Shown piece by piece: positions 17,628 to 26,942 of a stretch of 64,000 bases of DNA. The notes under the pieces are model-generated. The model had not been told where the DNA came from, did not search any database, and saw only the letters and a program-made list of their open reading frames with translations. This DNA is from Akkermansia muciniphila (GTDB lineage Bacteria > Verrucomicrobiota > Verrucomicrobiia > Verrucomicrobiales > V1-33). Position numbers and translations under genes: made by a program. The first letter of the stretch is position 1. The number at the start of each line of letters is the position of its first letter. The DNA is taken from contig CAMAUV010000017.1 of NCBI GenBank assembly GCA_945861415.1, positions 1-64,000 on the forward strand, in the 5' to 3' direction.

Positions 17628-19343
17628 TTAAGAAATCCGCTGCGTATCTGTAGCTGAGGCCGTCTGGCGTCGATGCAAGTCCAGCGTGCAAGTGAGAGTG
17701 ACACCTTCACCTGGACGCTGCATGATATTGAGAGTGCCCCCAATAATGCCGGCCCGATAGTGCATCACACGCAGCCCCATTCCTCCCGATCCGCCGCCAG
17801 ACCGGGCATCGGCAAATCCTTCGCCATTGTCTTCAATACTCAACTCCAGATGACCGTCCACGACGCGCACACTGATTAGAATTTCTGACCCCTTGCCATG
17901 TTTCGCTGCATTGCTCACTGCCTCCTGAGTAATGCGGTAGAGGTGAATCGCCACCTCGTGGCCCAGCAATGGAAGCGGTTCCGCGATCTGGCAGGAACAG
18001 TGGACCTGTCTCATATGACGCGTCGTGCTCGCGGCGAGATCCTGGAGCGCCACCGCCAACCCCTTGCTCTGGAGCAGGACCGGTGAAAGTCCGCGGGCCA
18101 GATCCCGCGTATGGCCAATAGCCTCGCGGATCAGCGTGCTGATGATCTCCATATCCGGCGCCTCGGGTGCTTTTCGCTCCTCCAGCCGCTTGTGCAGCAC
18201 GTGACTCATGAACTCGATCCCGGTAAGGTGCTGCCCTAGTCCATCATGCAGGTCATGCCCAAATCGGCTCTGTTCCTGCTCCGCCACATTGAGCACATCC
18301 GCCTCCAACTGCTTTGTCTCTGTCACATCAATGCCGCTGAGAATAACGTAGTCCACACTGCTGTCCGACGAGGCAATGCTGGTGATGCTCCACGAAATGA
18401 CGCGGCGCTCTCCCAATTTAGTGACTATGTTGCCTTCATGCGCGCTGCTGGGGGCTCCGGCGGCGAGCCGCCGGAAAATGCGCCGCTCAAGTGAACGCTC
18501 ATCCCGCGGCACGAACAACTCCCACGGCAGCTTTCCAAGCGCGTCTGTCGCCACGATTCCTGTCACCTGCTCCGCTGCCGGATTGAAGCGCACGATATGC
18601 CCTTCTTGATCGAGCACGATGATGACCGCTCCGGAGGCGTTGAAAAGTGCATTGTTAAAGGCATTCTCTTGCCGCAACTCATCCTCGGTATTGCGGCGGT
18701 CCAGAGCATCCGCAATAATCGCCGCCACTACCTTCAGCAGAGAAATTGCATCCTCGGTCCATTGCATCTCCGTTCGCGTAGAATCGAGCCCGATAAATCC
18801 CACCAGATCGCCGCTTACCGCCATGGGCACCAAAATCACGGACTTAATGCCCTGCGCCCGAAAAGTCTCCTGATCCACCGCTGCGTCCGACCCAAGAGCC
18901 TCCACACTATACACAGCCATCCCGTCCAGCCGTCGCAAACGCCGGGCGGCCCAAGGAATATGGCGGTCAATAGGCACGTTGTGCCTCACTGCCCATTGAA
19001 GCTGGCCCCCCGCAGAAGTCCACATGTGCGTGTGGTCCATGAGCGAAGTATTCGAATGAATACGGCACAAATTGCAGTGATCCACTCCGATAAATTCCCC
19101 CATTTCCCTCAAAGCCTCCTGAATGCCCCAGTCCAAATCCGAACTCTTCAGCCGGACAAACATAGATGAGATTCGCGAAATGAGGGCCTCAAACTCCACT
19201 CGCTGCTGTAGCGCACTCTCAGCTCGCTGAATCTTCCGGGTCACCGGGCCCATCGACGCAGTTTGGTCCTCCGCCAACAAGCGTCCCGGCAGGACGCTGT
19301 GGGAAAACTTAACTTCTCTGGTTTCGTGGGAATGGCTCGACAT
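17628..19343 (-). CDS. Soluble GAF-PAS sensor histidine kinase, NarL-partner type
   Basis: The 571-residue protein has no transmembrane segment. Order: short N-terminal region with a coiled helix (35-65), GAF domain (about 60-215), PAS domain (about 222-345, with FNPAAEQVTGIV near 253-264), a HisKA_3 dimerisation helix with GHDLHDGLGQHLTG (362-375, phospho-acceptor His366) and an HATPase_c domain with TQEAVSNAAKHG and DNGEGF followed by a Gly-rich loop. HisKA_3 kinases usually signal to LuxR/NarL response regulators; none is encoded next to it, so this is an orphan kinase in this window. The signal is unknown. It ends 56 bp after the dead UspA gene on the opposite strand. Confidence 0.9.
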   Translation of the reverse strand: MSSHSHETREVKFSHSVLPGRLLAEDQTASMGPVTRKIQRAESALQQRVEFEALISRISSMFVRLKSSDLDWGIQEALREMGEFIGVDHCNLCRIHSNTSLMDHTHMWTSAGGQLQWAVRHNVPIDRHIPWAARRLRRLDGMAVYSVEALGSDAAVDQETFRAQGIKSVILVPMAVSGDLVGFIGLDSTRTEMQWTEDAISLLKVVAAIIADALDRRNTEDELRQENAFNNALFNASGAVIIVLDQEGHIVRFNPAAEQVTGIVATDALGKLPWELFVPRDERSLERRIFRRLAAGAPSSAHEGNIVTKLGERRVISWSITSIASSDSSVDYVILSGIDVTETKQLEADVLNVAEQEQSRFGHDLHDGLGQHLTGIEFMSHVLHKRLEERKAPEAPDMEIISTLIREAIGHTRDLARGLSPVLLQSKGLAVALQDLAASTTRHMRQVHCSCQIAEPLPLLGHEVAIHLYRITQEAVSNAAKHGKGSEILISVRVVDGHLELSIEDNGEGFADARSGGGSGGMGLRVMHYRAGIIGGTLNIMQRPGEGVTLTCTLDLHRRQTASATDTQRIS

Positions 19344-19450
19344 GGAGGCGTGCGTCTAATTGTCAGGAACAGAGCGTTTTCGGCAAGAACTATTCTTTTG
19401 GGGCTTTCACTTTAATTCCGGGGCAAAAAAGAATGGCTCGGCAGCTCCTA

Positions 19451-20329
19451 TCACCCCTTCGAATCCGCCAAGCGATGCAGAACACGTATGGCGGCGACGG
19501 CCGCCTCAACGTGGTGGACGCGGAAAATGGCGGCTCCGCGAGCAATGCCGGCAGCGATGCAGGCGATAGTGCCAGGGTCGCGCCCGAGCGGGTTTTTCTG
19601 GCTGAGGGTTTGGCCGATGAAGGTCTTGCGACTGACAGGCAGGAGCACGGGGCGCTGAAACTGGTGCAGTTGATCCAGCTGCCGGACGATGCACAGGTTA
19701 TCCTCCTGCTGCTTGGCAAAATCGAGACCGGGATCGAGCACAGTTGAATCGGCCGGAAGCCCTGCGGCGGCGGCTATGGCGAGGCGACCGGCGAAGAACT
19801 GCCTCATGGCGTCCATGATGTCGGGATAGTGAACGTGCGTGTGCTTTTCCTTGGGTGCGCCAACGGTGTGCATGATGAGCAGGGCGGCCCCGTACCGGGC
19901 GCAGAGACGGGCATTGGTGTTGTCGGGCAGACCGCCGATGTCATTAAGTAAATCTCCGCCGACGGGCAGCACGGCGGCGACAACTTCCTCTCGCCATGTA
20001 TTCAATGAAAGGAGCGGAGGCCAGACCTGGTCTGGCACCGGAGGCTCCGGTGGCAGGGTGGCGACCCATCCCTGCCACCGCGCAATAAACGGCAGGAAGC
20101 GGAGGCATTCCTCGTCCACGGTGATGGGACCGCGGTTGGTGCGGGCGCTTTCTGCTCCGGCATCGATGATGTCCGCGCCGTGCTCCGCCATGGATTGAGC
20201 CTGTGCGAAGGCGGCGGATATGTCGAGGGTGCCGTCTCCGCAAAATGAGTCGTCATTGATATTGACGATGCCCATAACCAACGGGCGGCGGGGGAAGTCG
20301 ATGCATCTCTGCCTAGCCCGGAGGATCAT
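19451..20329 (-). CDS. folP: Dihydropteroate synthase-like protein, divergent
   Basis: From the ATG at 20329 the protein has 292 residues; its start overlaps the upstream stop in an ATGA, which favours it over 20371. Conserved parts: MGIVN (19-23), GAESAR (58-63), LLNDIGG (127-133), VLDPG (197-201), SRKTFIG (233-239, Lys235) and FRVHHV (269-274). The enzyme joins pterin and p-aminobenzoate in folate synthesis. Departures: NINDDSF replaces NxTPDSF in loop 1, and SLNTW (108-112) has Asn110 where E. coli has pterin-contacting Asp96. It may therefore be a variant DHPS or a paralogue. It is third in an eda-SRPBCC-folP overlapping set. Confidence 0.82.
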   Translation of the reverse strand: MILRARQRCIDFPRRPLVMGIVNINDDSFCGDGTLDISAAFAQAQSMAEHGADIIDAGAESARTNRGPITVDEECLRFLPFIARWQGWVATLPPEPPVPDQVWPPLLSLNTWREEVVAAVLPVGGDLLNDIGGLPDNTNARLCARYGAALLIMHTVGAPKEKHTHVHYPDIMDAMRQFFAGRLAIAAAAGLPADSTVLDPGLDFAKQQEDNLCIVRQLDQLHQFQRPVLLPVSRKTFIGQTLSQKNPLGRDPGTIACIAAGIARGAAIFRVHHVEAAVAAIRVLHRLADSKG

Positions 20330-20928
20330 GGGGCCGATTTGGCCAAGAGGCTGTTCAGATTCACCAGACACTCGTCAAAGTCCTGACGCGCAGTCGAAGG
20401 AACGCCGAGAGCAAAGTAGCGGCGCGCCAAGTTCTGACCAAAGTCGATTCGGAAGTGAAACTTCACTTCGGAACCGCCGGAAACTTCGCGGATCTCTATG
20501 AAGAGTTCGGCATCGCGGCCATCGCGGCCCTTGAGATCGTCGAGGGCACTGCTCATCTGGGACTGGCCTGCGATCATGCCTTCGCCGAATCTTACGGCGA
20601 TTTTCAGCGACCCTGGGGAGACGGCAGTAATCCTTGCGCGGCCTTCCCCCACGCTTTCGCCGCTCCAGAACATCATGGCACCGGCAGCCGAGGACTCACC
20701 ATCAAACTTTGTCTCGATGAATACATCGCGTTTGAACCACGGGCCCCACTCCGGCCAGCGTTTGAATTTGACGATGGCGGCGAGGACCTGATCCGCCGGA
20801 GCAGCGACGATACCAGCTCGGGTAACATTCACTTTCCGTGGCAGGAAGAATGCTGCTACTACGAAAAAGCTGATGAGTCCGGTGACGATCCAAAAAATGA
20901 AGCGAAGGACTTTTTTGCGGGGAGTCAT
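20326..20928 (-). CDS. SRPBCC-fold membrane-anchored protein
   Basis: The 200-residue product from the ATG at 20928 has one N-terminal membrane segment (about 9-28) and then an SRPBCC/polyketide-cyclase-like domain: VAAPADQVLAAIVKFKRWPE at the start, and a C-terminal helix with ARRYFALGVPSTARQDFDEC. The family binds hydrophobic ligands; no specific role can be read. Its start overlaps the eda stop by ATGA, and its stop overlaps the folP start the same way, so the three genes are translationally coupled. An upstream in-frame region inside eda is not used as a start. Confidence 0.75.
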   Translation of the reverse strand: MTPRKKVLRFIFWIVTGLISFFVVAAFFLPRKVNVTRAGIVAAPADQVLAAIVKFKRWPEWGPWFKRDVFIETKFDGESSAAGAMMFWSGESVGEGRARITAVSPGSLKIAVRFGEGMIAGQSQMSSALDDLKGRDGRDAELFIEIREVSGGSEVKFHFRIDFGQNLARRYFALGVPSTARQDFDECLVNLNSLLAKSAP

Positions 20929-21596
20929 GACAGCAGCGTGCTTGAGCGAACGCCGTCGCGGATGGCGATTGCGCGGGCAGCAAGGTGTTGCACCGCGCTC
21001 CAGTCCTGCGAGGCAATGAGGTTTTGTGGTGCCAGCCATGAACCTCCGATGCCGCCCACATGTCGGCTGGACAGCCATGCGTGGCAATTGGCCTCGCTCA
21101 CACCACCGAGCGGAATGTATTTCACATCGAGATGCTGATAGGGTGCGGCGATGCTCTCAAGGTATTTCAACCCTCCGCTGGGCTCAGCCGGAAAGAACTT
21201 CAGGAACCGGCGGTCAAACTCCAATGCACGCTCGATATCGGAAGGTGTGCAAATTCCGGGTGCAAATGGAAGACCAGCCTCTGCCGCAGCCTGCATAACG
21301 CGGGGACTGGTGCCGGGAGCGACGCCGAACTGGGCACCCGCGGCGACCACTTCTTTGATCTGTCGCGCAAACAAAATGGTCCCGATGCCTGCGAGCATAT
21401 CAGGCATTTCCGCGCGGATGGCGCGGAGTGCATCCAGCGCGACTGGGGTGCGAAGGGTGAGTTCCATGGCATTCACACCTCCTGCCAATAGGGCACGCGC
21501 CAGTGGCACCGCATCGCGGGCATCATTGATAATGAGCACTGCCACGATGGCGCTGCTTTGGAGCTGTGAAAAGACTTCGCGTTCCCGTTCAATCAT
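20925..21596 (-). CDS. eda: KDPG/KHG aldolase
   Basis: A 223-residue class I aldolase of the Entner-Doudoroff pathway, splitting 2-keto-3-deoxy-6-phosphogluconate to pyruvate and glyceraldehyde-3-phosphate. Glu45 (AMELTLRT), Arg49 and the Schiff-base Lys133 (FLKFFPAEPSGG) sit at the E. coli Eda positions. GIGTILF, APGTSPRVM and GICTPSDIERAL are also typical. It begins 132 bp downstream of parA on the same strand and is followed directly by overlapping SRPBCC and folP genes. No edd gene is in the window, so a role with galactonate or other keto-deoxy sugars is equally possible. Confidence 0.94.
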   Translation of the reverse strand: MIEREREVFSQLQSSAIVAVLIINDARDAVPLARALLAGGVNAMELTLRTPVALDALRAIRAEMPDMLAGIGTILFARQIKEVVAAGAQFGVAPGTSPRVMQAAAEAGLPFAPGICTPSDIERALEFDRRFLKFFPAEPSGGLKYLESIAAPYQHLDVKYIPLGGVSEANCHAWLSSRHVGGIGGSWLAPQNLIASQDWSAVQHLAARAIAIRDGVRSSTLLS

Positions 21597-21728
21597 GCTT
21601 TGCCATAATGCAGGAGGATTCGCATTGTCACCGGGAAATGCAGGCGGCAGGAATGTATGTCAGCGGATTGCGCCTATGACCCAGACATCGGAAAGCCGGG
21701 GTTTCCCCTGCTGGTTCCAACTCCGCTC

Positions 21729-22505
21729 TCAGCACTTCACCGGCTGGCGGGCGAGGAATTCATCGGCGAGGGCTTTGTAGGCGAGAGTGGCACGATTTGA
21801 GGAATCGTATTCCAGCAAGGCTTTCTCAAAGCTCTGGCTTTCGGCTACGGCTATGCTGCGGGGGATGACCGTGCGATAGACAATGTCTTCGAAGGCCTTG
21901 CGCACTTCCTCCACGACGGCGCGGGCGTGACTTGTACGGCCGTCATACATGGTCATGAGGATACCCTCCAACTGCACTCCGGCATTGATACCACTGGAGA
22001 TGATCTGCTGGTGAATATCCACAATGCGGGCGAGTCCTTCGAGACCAAAATACTCGCACTGAATGGGAATGAGTAGGCCGTCCGCCGCGGAAAGCGCCGA
22101 GGTCATGAGAATCCCGAGCGAAGGCGGGCAGTCGATCAGGAGATAATCAAACCGGTTTTGAGCGCGGAGGGGTTCCAGCACCTCACGAAGGCGCACGAGG
22201 TGATTGTCCGCCTTAACAAGTTCCACTTCCGCACCAGCGAGTTCGGTTGTAGCCGGGATGACGTGCAGGGTGGGAAAGCGGGTGGACTGAATTTTGTCAT
22301 CCACGGAATCAGGCCCCGCGAGGACGCTGTAAAGACTCTGGCCCTCCTCGCATGGGACGCCGAGGGCGCTGGAGGCATTGCCCTGTGGATCGAGATCTAG
22401 CAACAGAACGCGCGCGCCGCGGACCGCCAGAGAGGCGGCGAGGTTGATGGAAGTGGTGGTTTTACCGACCCCTCCTTTTTGGTTAGCGATGGCGATGATC
22501 TTCAT
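21729..22505 (-). CDS. parA: ParA/Soj-type chromosome partitioning ATPase
   Basis: A 258-residue ParA ATPase with the deviant Walker A KGGVGKTTT (10-18), the DLDPQGN motif (about 39-45), Walker B LLIDCPPSLG (near 124-133) and a PIQCEYFGLEGL segment. It would drive chromosome or cargo segregation by ATP-dependent DNA binding. No parB gene or parS-like tgtttcacgtgaaaca site is recognised nearby, so its partner is elsewhere. It follows the beta-CASP gene by 75 bp on the same strand. A ttttcag repeat arm lies immediately upstream at 22511-22533. Confidence 0.92.
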   Translation of the reverse strand: MKIIAIANQKGGVGKTTTSINLAASLAVRGARVLLLDLDPQGNASSALGVPCEEGQSLYSVLAGPDSVDDKIQSTRFPTLHVIPATTELAGAEVELVKADNHLVRLREVLEPLRAQNRFDYLLIDCPPSLGILMTSALSAADGLLIPIQCEYFGLEGLARIVDIHQQIISSGINAGVQLEGILMTMYDGRTSHARAVVEEVRKAFEDIVYRTVIPRSIAVAESQSFEKALLEYDSSNRATLAYKALADEFLARQPVKC

Positions 22506-22510
22506 GGGGA

Positions 22511-22533
22511 AGTTTTCAGTGTTCAGATTTCAA
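22511..22533. repeat. Single arm of the ttttcag repeat before parA
   Basis: The sequence agttttcagtgttcag matches, over 16 bases, the reverse complement of the right arm of the inverted repeat at 10333-10401 in the rpsO-pnp spacer. Both copies lie just upstream of minus-strand gene starts. Confidence 0.55.
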
Positions 22534-22580
22534 CATTGAGGAGAAGACCCGAACTTGCCCGGGGGAAATGGCAATCTTTG

Positions 22581-23945
22581 TTAAAGCACGATCTTCTCGC
22601 CGGGCATAGGAACGATGACCTCTGTCTGCGGCAGGGCGGCGGACAGGGTCTGCGCCATCCATTCCAGCGCCGGGGCATCGCCGTGAACGAGCATTATCTT
22701 CCGCGGCTTAACCTTCATGGCATAGGCCACGAGATCGGGCCGCGGCGCATGACCACTGAAATCGAACCTATGCACATCCGCACGGAGTGCCACCGGCGGA
22801 TGTGCCGAGTGCAGCTTCACTTTCCCGCCAGGTTCCGTGCTCAGGATCGCCCCGGCCGGACTGGCGGAATCAGCATAGCCCACGAGGCAGAGGGAATTGC
22901 GGGGGTTGTCGATAAAACGGAACGCGAAGTCATTGCTGGCGGTATTCTCTGTCATCATGCCACTGCTAAGTGCATAGATGCGGCCGGGAGCACTGGTGAG
23001 ATCACGCTCGCCCTTTTTCGCCCGCACGAGTCCGGCAAGACTTTCCAAAATTTTGAAGCCTGCATGCCGCCGCCTCTCCGTGTCTGCATGGCGGTCGATG
23101 ATCTGTGTCATGCGGCTGCTGAGCCCCCCGATGTGCACAGGGATATGGGCAGAAAGATGGCCGGAGTGCCTGAGTTCATGGATGATCAGTAGCATTTCCT
23201 GAGTCTTACCGATGGCAAACACCGGCATCAGCACGCTGCCGCCGCGCTTGATAGTCTCTGTGACCACGGCCCCGAACCTATGCGACTCGGCCTCACGATT
23301 GTAGTCGGCGCGGCGTTCACTGGCCCCCCGAGTGCATTCAAGGATGAGTACATCGATATCCTTCTCAGGGAACTGCGCCCCCATGGTCATAGTCTGATCT
23401 TCAAAGTGAACGTCGCCGGTATAAAAAACTCGCACTCCGCCGAGGTCCAAGAGCGCCCCGACCGCCCCGGGAAGATGTCCTGCATCGTAGAGCTCAACAT
23501 GCGCTCCGCATTCACCAATCTCCGCCCGGCGGCCCATACGCAGTCGGAGCCAACTGCGTTCGATGCGGTCCACTTCGCGGTGGGTGAAGAAGGGATACTC
23601 TTTGATGCCATCTTGGTCCCGCTGCATGGTCATCACGTTGCACGAATTGTGCATCATGGCCGCAGCCAGTTCCGAGGTCAGAGCGGACATGTAAACGTGA
23701 GCCCGTGGCTGACGCCGCATGAGCACGGGCAAAGCACCGCAATGGTCGAGGTGGGCATGCGTGAGAATTATGGCGTCCGCGGAGTCGTCAGGCAACAGGG
23801 AGAAATCCGGGAGCGCCTCCAGCCCCTTCTCCTTGGGATGCATACCGGCATCAAGAACAATACGCTCTATCCCGGTGTCGATTACGTAGCAGTTGGCTCC
23901 GATATCGGAACGGCGCAGGAGACTTTGAAAGGTTATTTTGGGCAT
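22581..23945 (-). CDS. Metallo-beta-lactamase fold, beta-CASP family RNase-like protein
   Basis: A 454-residue protein with an MBL core: THAHLDHCG (62-70; His63, His65, Asp67 and His68 bind zinc), DAGHLPGAVGALLDLGG (second His), FYTGD (third ligand) and ILECTRG. The beta-CASP part (about 210-380) contains GGSVLMPVFAIGKTQEML and SGMMTE. C-terminal RFDFSGHAPRPDL and LVHGD give the last zinc ligand and the RMMBL end. Such proteins cleave or trim RNA (RNase J/CPSF-73 relatives) and some act on DNA. It heads the minus-strand run that continues into parA. Confidence 0.87.
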   Translation of the reverse strand: MPKITFQSLLRRSDIGANCYVIDTGIERIVLDAGMHPKEKGLEALPDFSLLPDDSADAIILTHAHLDHCGALPVLMRRQPRAHVYMSALTSELAAAMMHNSCNVMTMQRDQDGIKEYPFFTHREVDRIERSWLRLRMGRRAEIGECGAHVELYDAGHLPGAVGALLDLGGVRVFYTGDVHFEDQTMTMGAQFPEKDIDVLILECTRGASERRADYNREAESHRFGAVVTETIKRGGSVLMPVFAIGKTQEMLLIIHELRHSGHLSAHIPVHIGGLSSRMTQIIDRHADTERRRHAGFKILESLAGLVRAKKGERDLTSAPGRIYALSSGMMTENTASNDFAFRFIDNPRNSLCLVGYADSASPAGAILSTEPGGKVKLHSAHPPVALRADVHRFDFSGHAPRPDLVAYAMKVKPRKIMLVHGDAPALEWMAQTLSAALPQTEVIVPMPGEKIVL

Positions 23946-24375
23946 TGAGGCTGTAAAAGAAAATAGGCCATCCCATGCCTGCCCGGGGTATCAAGAGGGT
24001 TTGTCTGTTGATTAACGTTCTGCGATCGGCCGGGCACCACCAATGTCAGCCCTGATATAATTCTGTGCAGACTGCGCTCGTTGCAAATTTTTCACGTCTC
24101 CAAGTAAAAATTGATTCTTACCACCCAAAATTCGTGATATCCATTTCTGGCATGTAGTATATCAAAAAGTAGACTTTTGCACCCTCTAGAGCACCAGCCA
24201 CACTTCCAAGCGCTAGACCCGTGCCCTGTAACTACCAAAATCCACCTGCACACGTTAATGTCGCATCCGCCGCAGCTAGTGGCCTTGCCAGAACAACTGC
24301 CGCAAAAGAAACCGTTCCGGTGCAATACAGAGATGCCTTGCCTCGCCTGTGTTCCGGATTACGACGCAGAGACAT
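23946..24375. other. Divergent intergenic region, no gene seen
   Basis: This region separates the minus-strand beta-CASP gene from plus-strand proA and should hold both promoters. The central part (about 24050-24180) is AT-richer than its surroundings. A Cys-rich minus-strand frame at 24092-24325 has no family features. I could not select a convincing promoter. Confidence 0.4.
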
Positions 24376-25632
24376 ATGACACTTCGAGACCACATTTACG
24401 ACATGGGACGGCGCGGGCGAGAGGCGGCACGGCAGTTGGGCATACTGCCACCGGAAAAAAAAACCGCCATCCTACGGGCCATGGCGGAAGGACTAAGAGC
24501 GGAGACGCCCGCTCTCATAGAGGCCAATGCCAAAGACCTCGAAGCAGCTTTGGCCAAGGGATTAAGTAGTGCCATGATTGACCGACTTACGCTGAATGAA
24601 AAGCGCATCTCGGCCATGGCGCAAGGCGTGGCAGAGGTGGCAGACCTTCCGGATCCCGTGGGCAAAGTGCTGGCGGAATGGACCCGGCCCAACGGCATCA
24701 CCATTACCAAGGTGCGCGTGCCCATCGGCGTCATCGGCATCATCTATGAAAGCCGCCCTAACGTCACCGCCGACGCGGCTGTGCTATGCCTTATGAGTGG
24801 CAACGCCACACTTCTGCGCGGCGGCAGCGAGGCCTTTCATAGCAATATGGCCATCGCCGCCGTGCTCCAAAAAGCCGGCCAAAGCGCAGAACTGCCGGAC
24901 GACAGCATCCAACTCATCCCGTCCATCGACCGAGAAAGTGTGAGGCACATGGCGGAGATGAATCAATACCTTGATCTCATTATTCCCCGCGGCGGTAAAG
25001 GCCTCATCGAAACCGTAATTAGTTTGGCCCGCATGCCAGTCATCAAGCACAATGATGGGATTTGTCACGTCTATGTGGATGAGGCCGCCGACCTCGACAT
25101 GGCCGTGCGGATCATTCTGAATTCCAAGACGCAAAAGCCGGGGGTCTGCAATGCCGCGGAGACTCTATTGGTGCATGAGGATATCGCGCCCGCCTTTTAC
25201 GCCAAAGCCATACCCGGGCTGCGTGCCGCAGGAGTCGAACTGCGAGGCGATCCCGCCCTCTGCGCGCTGTTCCCTGACGTTACGCCCGCCACAGCGGAGG
25301 ACTGGAGCACGGAATATCTAGATTTGATCCTTTCCGCGCGTTCGGTGCGTGGCATGGATGAAGCCATGAATCACATCGCTCGCTACGGATCCCGCCACAG
25401 CGACTGCATCGTGACTGAGGATGCGCAGGCTGCCGGGCGGTTCCTCAGCGAAGTAGACAGCGCCGCCGTGTTTTGGAATGCCAGCACCCGCTTCAACGAC
25501 GGCGGGGAATTCGGTTTCGGATGCGAAATCGGGATCAGTACCGACAAACTCCATGCCCGCGGCCCGATGGGTCTGCCGGAACTGACCACTTATAAATACC
25601 TCGTCCGAGGCACAGGCCAGATCCGCGTGTAG
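24376..25632 (+). CDS. proA: Gamma-glutamyl phosphate reductase
   Basis: From the ATG at 24376 (MTLRDHIYDMG) the enzyme has 418 residues, the usual size. It reduces gamma-glutamyl phosphate to glutamate semialdehyde in proline synthesis using NADPH. Motifs: VRVPIGVIGIIYESRPNVTA (about 111-130), GNATLLRGGSEA, and KPGVCNAAETLLVH containing the catalytic cysteine (about 256). It ends EFGFGCEIGIS and HARGPMGLPELTTYKYLV, as expected. Nine As (24454-24462) run through the reading frame without breaking it. An upstream in-frame Met at 24349 is less likely. proB is not in this window. Confidence 0.95.
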   Translation: MTLRDHIYDMGRRGREAARQLGILPPEKKTAILRAMAEGLRAETPALIEANAKDLEAALAKGLSSAMIDRLTLNEKRISAMAQGVAEVADLPDPVGKVLAEWTRPNGITITKVRVPIGVIGIIYESRPNVTADAAVLCLMSGNATLLRGGSEAFHSNMAIAAVLQKAGQSAELPDDSIQLIPSIDRESVRHMAEMNQYLDLIIPRGGKGLIETVISLARMPVIKHNDGICHVYVDEAADLDMAVRIILNSKTQKPGVCNAAETLLVHEDIAPAFYAKAIPGLRAAGVELRGDPALCALFPDVTPATAEDWSTEYLDLILSARSVRGMDEAMNHIARYGSRHSDCIVTEDAQAAGRFLSEVDSAAVFWNASTRFNDGGEFGFGCEIGISTDKLHARGPMGLPELTTYKYLVRGTGQIRV

Positions 25633-25643
25633 GCTGCACCACA

Positions 25644-25676
25644 AAAAGACCGGTGACTTGCGCCACCGGCCTTTCG
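25644..25676. terminator. Bidirectional weak terminator after proA
   Basis: ccggtg (25650-25655) pairs with caccgg (25664-25669) around an 8-base loop, with aaaaag before and cctttc after. On the minus strand the T run is better, matching the convergent isomerase gene ending at 25797. Confidence 0.6.
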
Positions 25677-25796
25677 AACTGGGTGATTTTTACCTTACTG
25701 GTGAAGGTGAACAGACTTGCCCGGAACTCCGAATTTCGTTATTCCCGGTGCAACTTTTCCCCTTCTAACAGTTCTTCCGTTCCGGGTTGCGCCGAC

Positions 25797-26798
25797 TTAC
25801 GACTGCTTGGCCTTATCGAACTGGGCATCGAAGACGATATTGGACGACGGGAAATCCACGCGTTTGCAGAACTCGCAGCTTTCCTTGGCGCCATACTCGC
25901 GGTCCATCCCGCCGTCTTCCCACTCGACGCTGAGCGGACCAGTGTAACCGATATCGTTGAGGGCGCGGATGATCTTTTCGAAGTTGATGCAGCCGCGGCC
26001 CACGCTCTTGAAGTCCCAGTAGCGGTTGGGTTTGTGGAAATCGACGTGACCGCCGAAGACGCCTGCTTCACCGGCTAGGCCCCACGCCACGTCTTTCATA
26101 TGGACGTGGAAAATGCGGTCATGGAACTTGCGGATAAAGCCCACGTAATCCACTCCCTGATATCCAAAGTGGCTGGGGTCGTAATTGAATCCGAACGCAG
26201 GATGATAATCAATGGCTTGCAGGGCGCGCTCTGCGGATGCGATGTCGAAGGCGATCTCCGTCGGGTGCACTTCGAGAGCGAATTTGACGCCATTTTTCTG
26301 GAAGACATCAAGGATAGGTATCCAACGCTTCGCGAAGTCCTTGTAGCCGGCGTCGAGTTGGCCCGGCAGCGTCGGGGGAAAACTGTAACATAGGTGCCAG
26401 ATGCTGGAACCTGTGAACCCGTTGACTACTTTGACCCCAAAACGTTTGGCGGCCTCTGCGGTCTTCTTCAATTCCTCCGCAGCACGCTGGCGGACTCCTT
26501 CAGGCTTGCCGTCGCCCCAGATGTAATCGGGCAGAATAGTTTTGTGCCGGGCATCTATGTTGTCGCAAACAGCTTGTCCCACGAGGTGGGTGCTGATGGC
26601 GTAGCATTCCATGCCCGCTTTTTTGAGCTGCGCACGCTTAGTATCGCAGTATTTCTTGTCGGCCTTGGCGACTTCAAAGTGATCGCCCCAGCAGGCGAGT
26701 TCCACGCCATCGTAGCCAAACGACTTGGCTTTTTTGAGCATGGTGGCGAGCGGGAGATCGGCCCACTGGCCGGTGAAGAGAGTGACTTTTCTTGGCAT
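25797..26798 (-). CDS. Sugar phosphate isomerase/epimerase (xylose isomerase-like TIM barrel)
   Basis: The 333-residue protein begins [16 protein letters not shown] and carries the AP-endonuclease-2/sugar isomerase fold: [16 protein letters not shown] near the start, [48 protein letters not shown] and [20 protein letters not shown]. Metal-binding Glu, Asp and His residues of the barrel are present. The substrate is unknown; IolE-like and hydroxypyruvate isomerase-like activities occur in this family. No inositol or other sugar genes flank it. It is preceded by 144 bp and then the broken DUF5063 gene on the same strand. Confidence 0.85.
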   Translation of the reverse strand: MPRKVTLFTGQWADLPLATMLKKAKSFGYDGVELACWGDHFEVAKADKKYCDTKRAQLKKAGMECYAISTHLVGQAVCDNIDARHKTILPDYIWGDGKPEGVRQRAAEELKKTAEAAKRFGVKVVNGFTGSSIWHLCYSFPPTLPGQLDAGYKDFAKRWIPILDVFQKNGVKFALEVHPTEIAFDIASAERALQAIDYHPAFGFNYDPSHFGYQGVDYVGFIRKFHDRIFHVHMKDVAWGLAGEAGVFGGHVDFHKPNRYWDFKSVGRGCINFEKIIRALNDIGYTGPLSVEWEDGGMDREYGAKESCEFCKRVDFPSSNIVFDAQFDKAKQS

Positions 26799-26942
26799 GA
26801 GTTTTTTGGTTTCAGTGAAAGGTTAGAAAGGTTTCCCTCGCGATGTAGACTGCTCAGGCAAGTGAGAACGCGCCCCCCTGCACGGCAAGATTGGACAGTT
26901 GCTGCAGGGTTTGCCGAGTAGCGCATGCGACAACGAATTGCA

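Noticed and set aside
24092-24325. Cys-rich minus-strand frame before proA
   Set aside because: No start, no ribosome site and no family features; within a divergent spacer.
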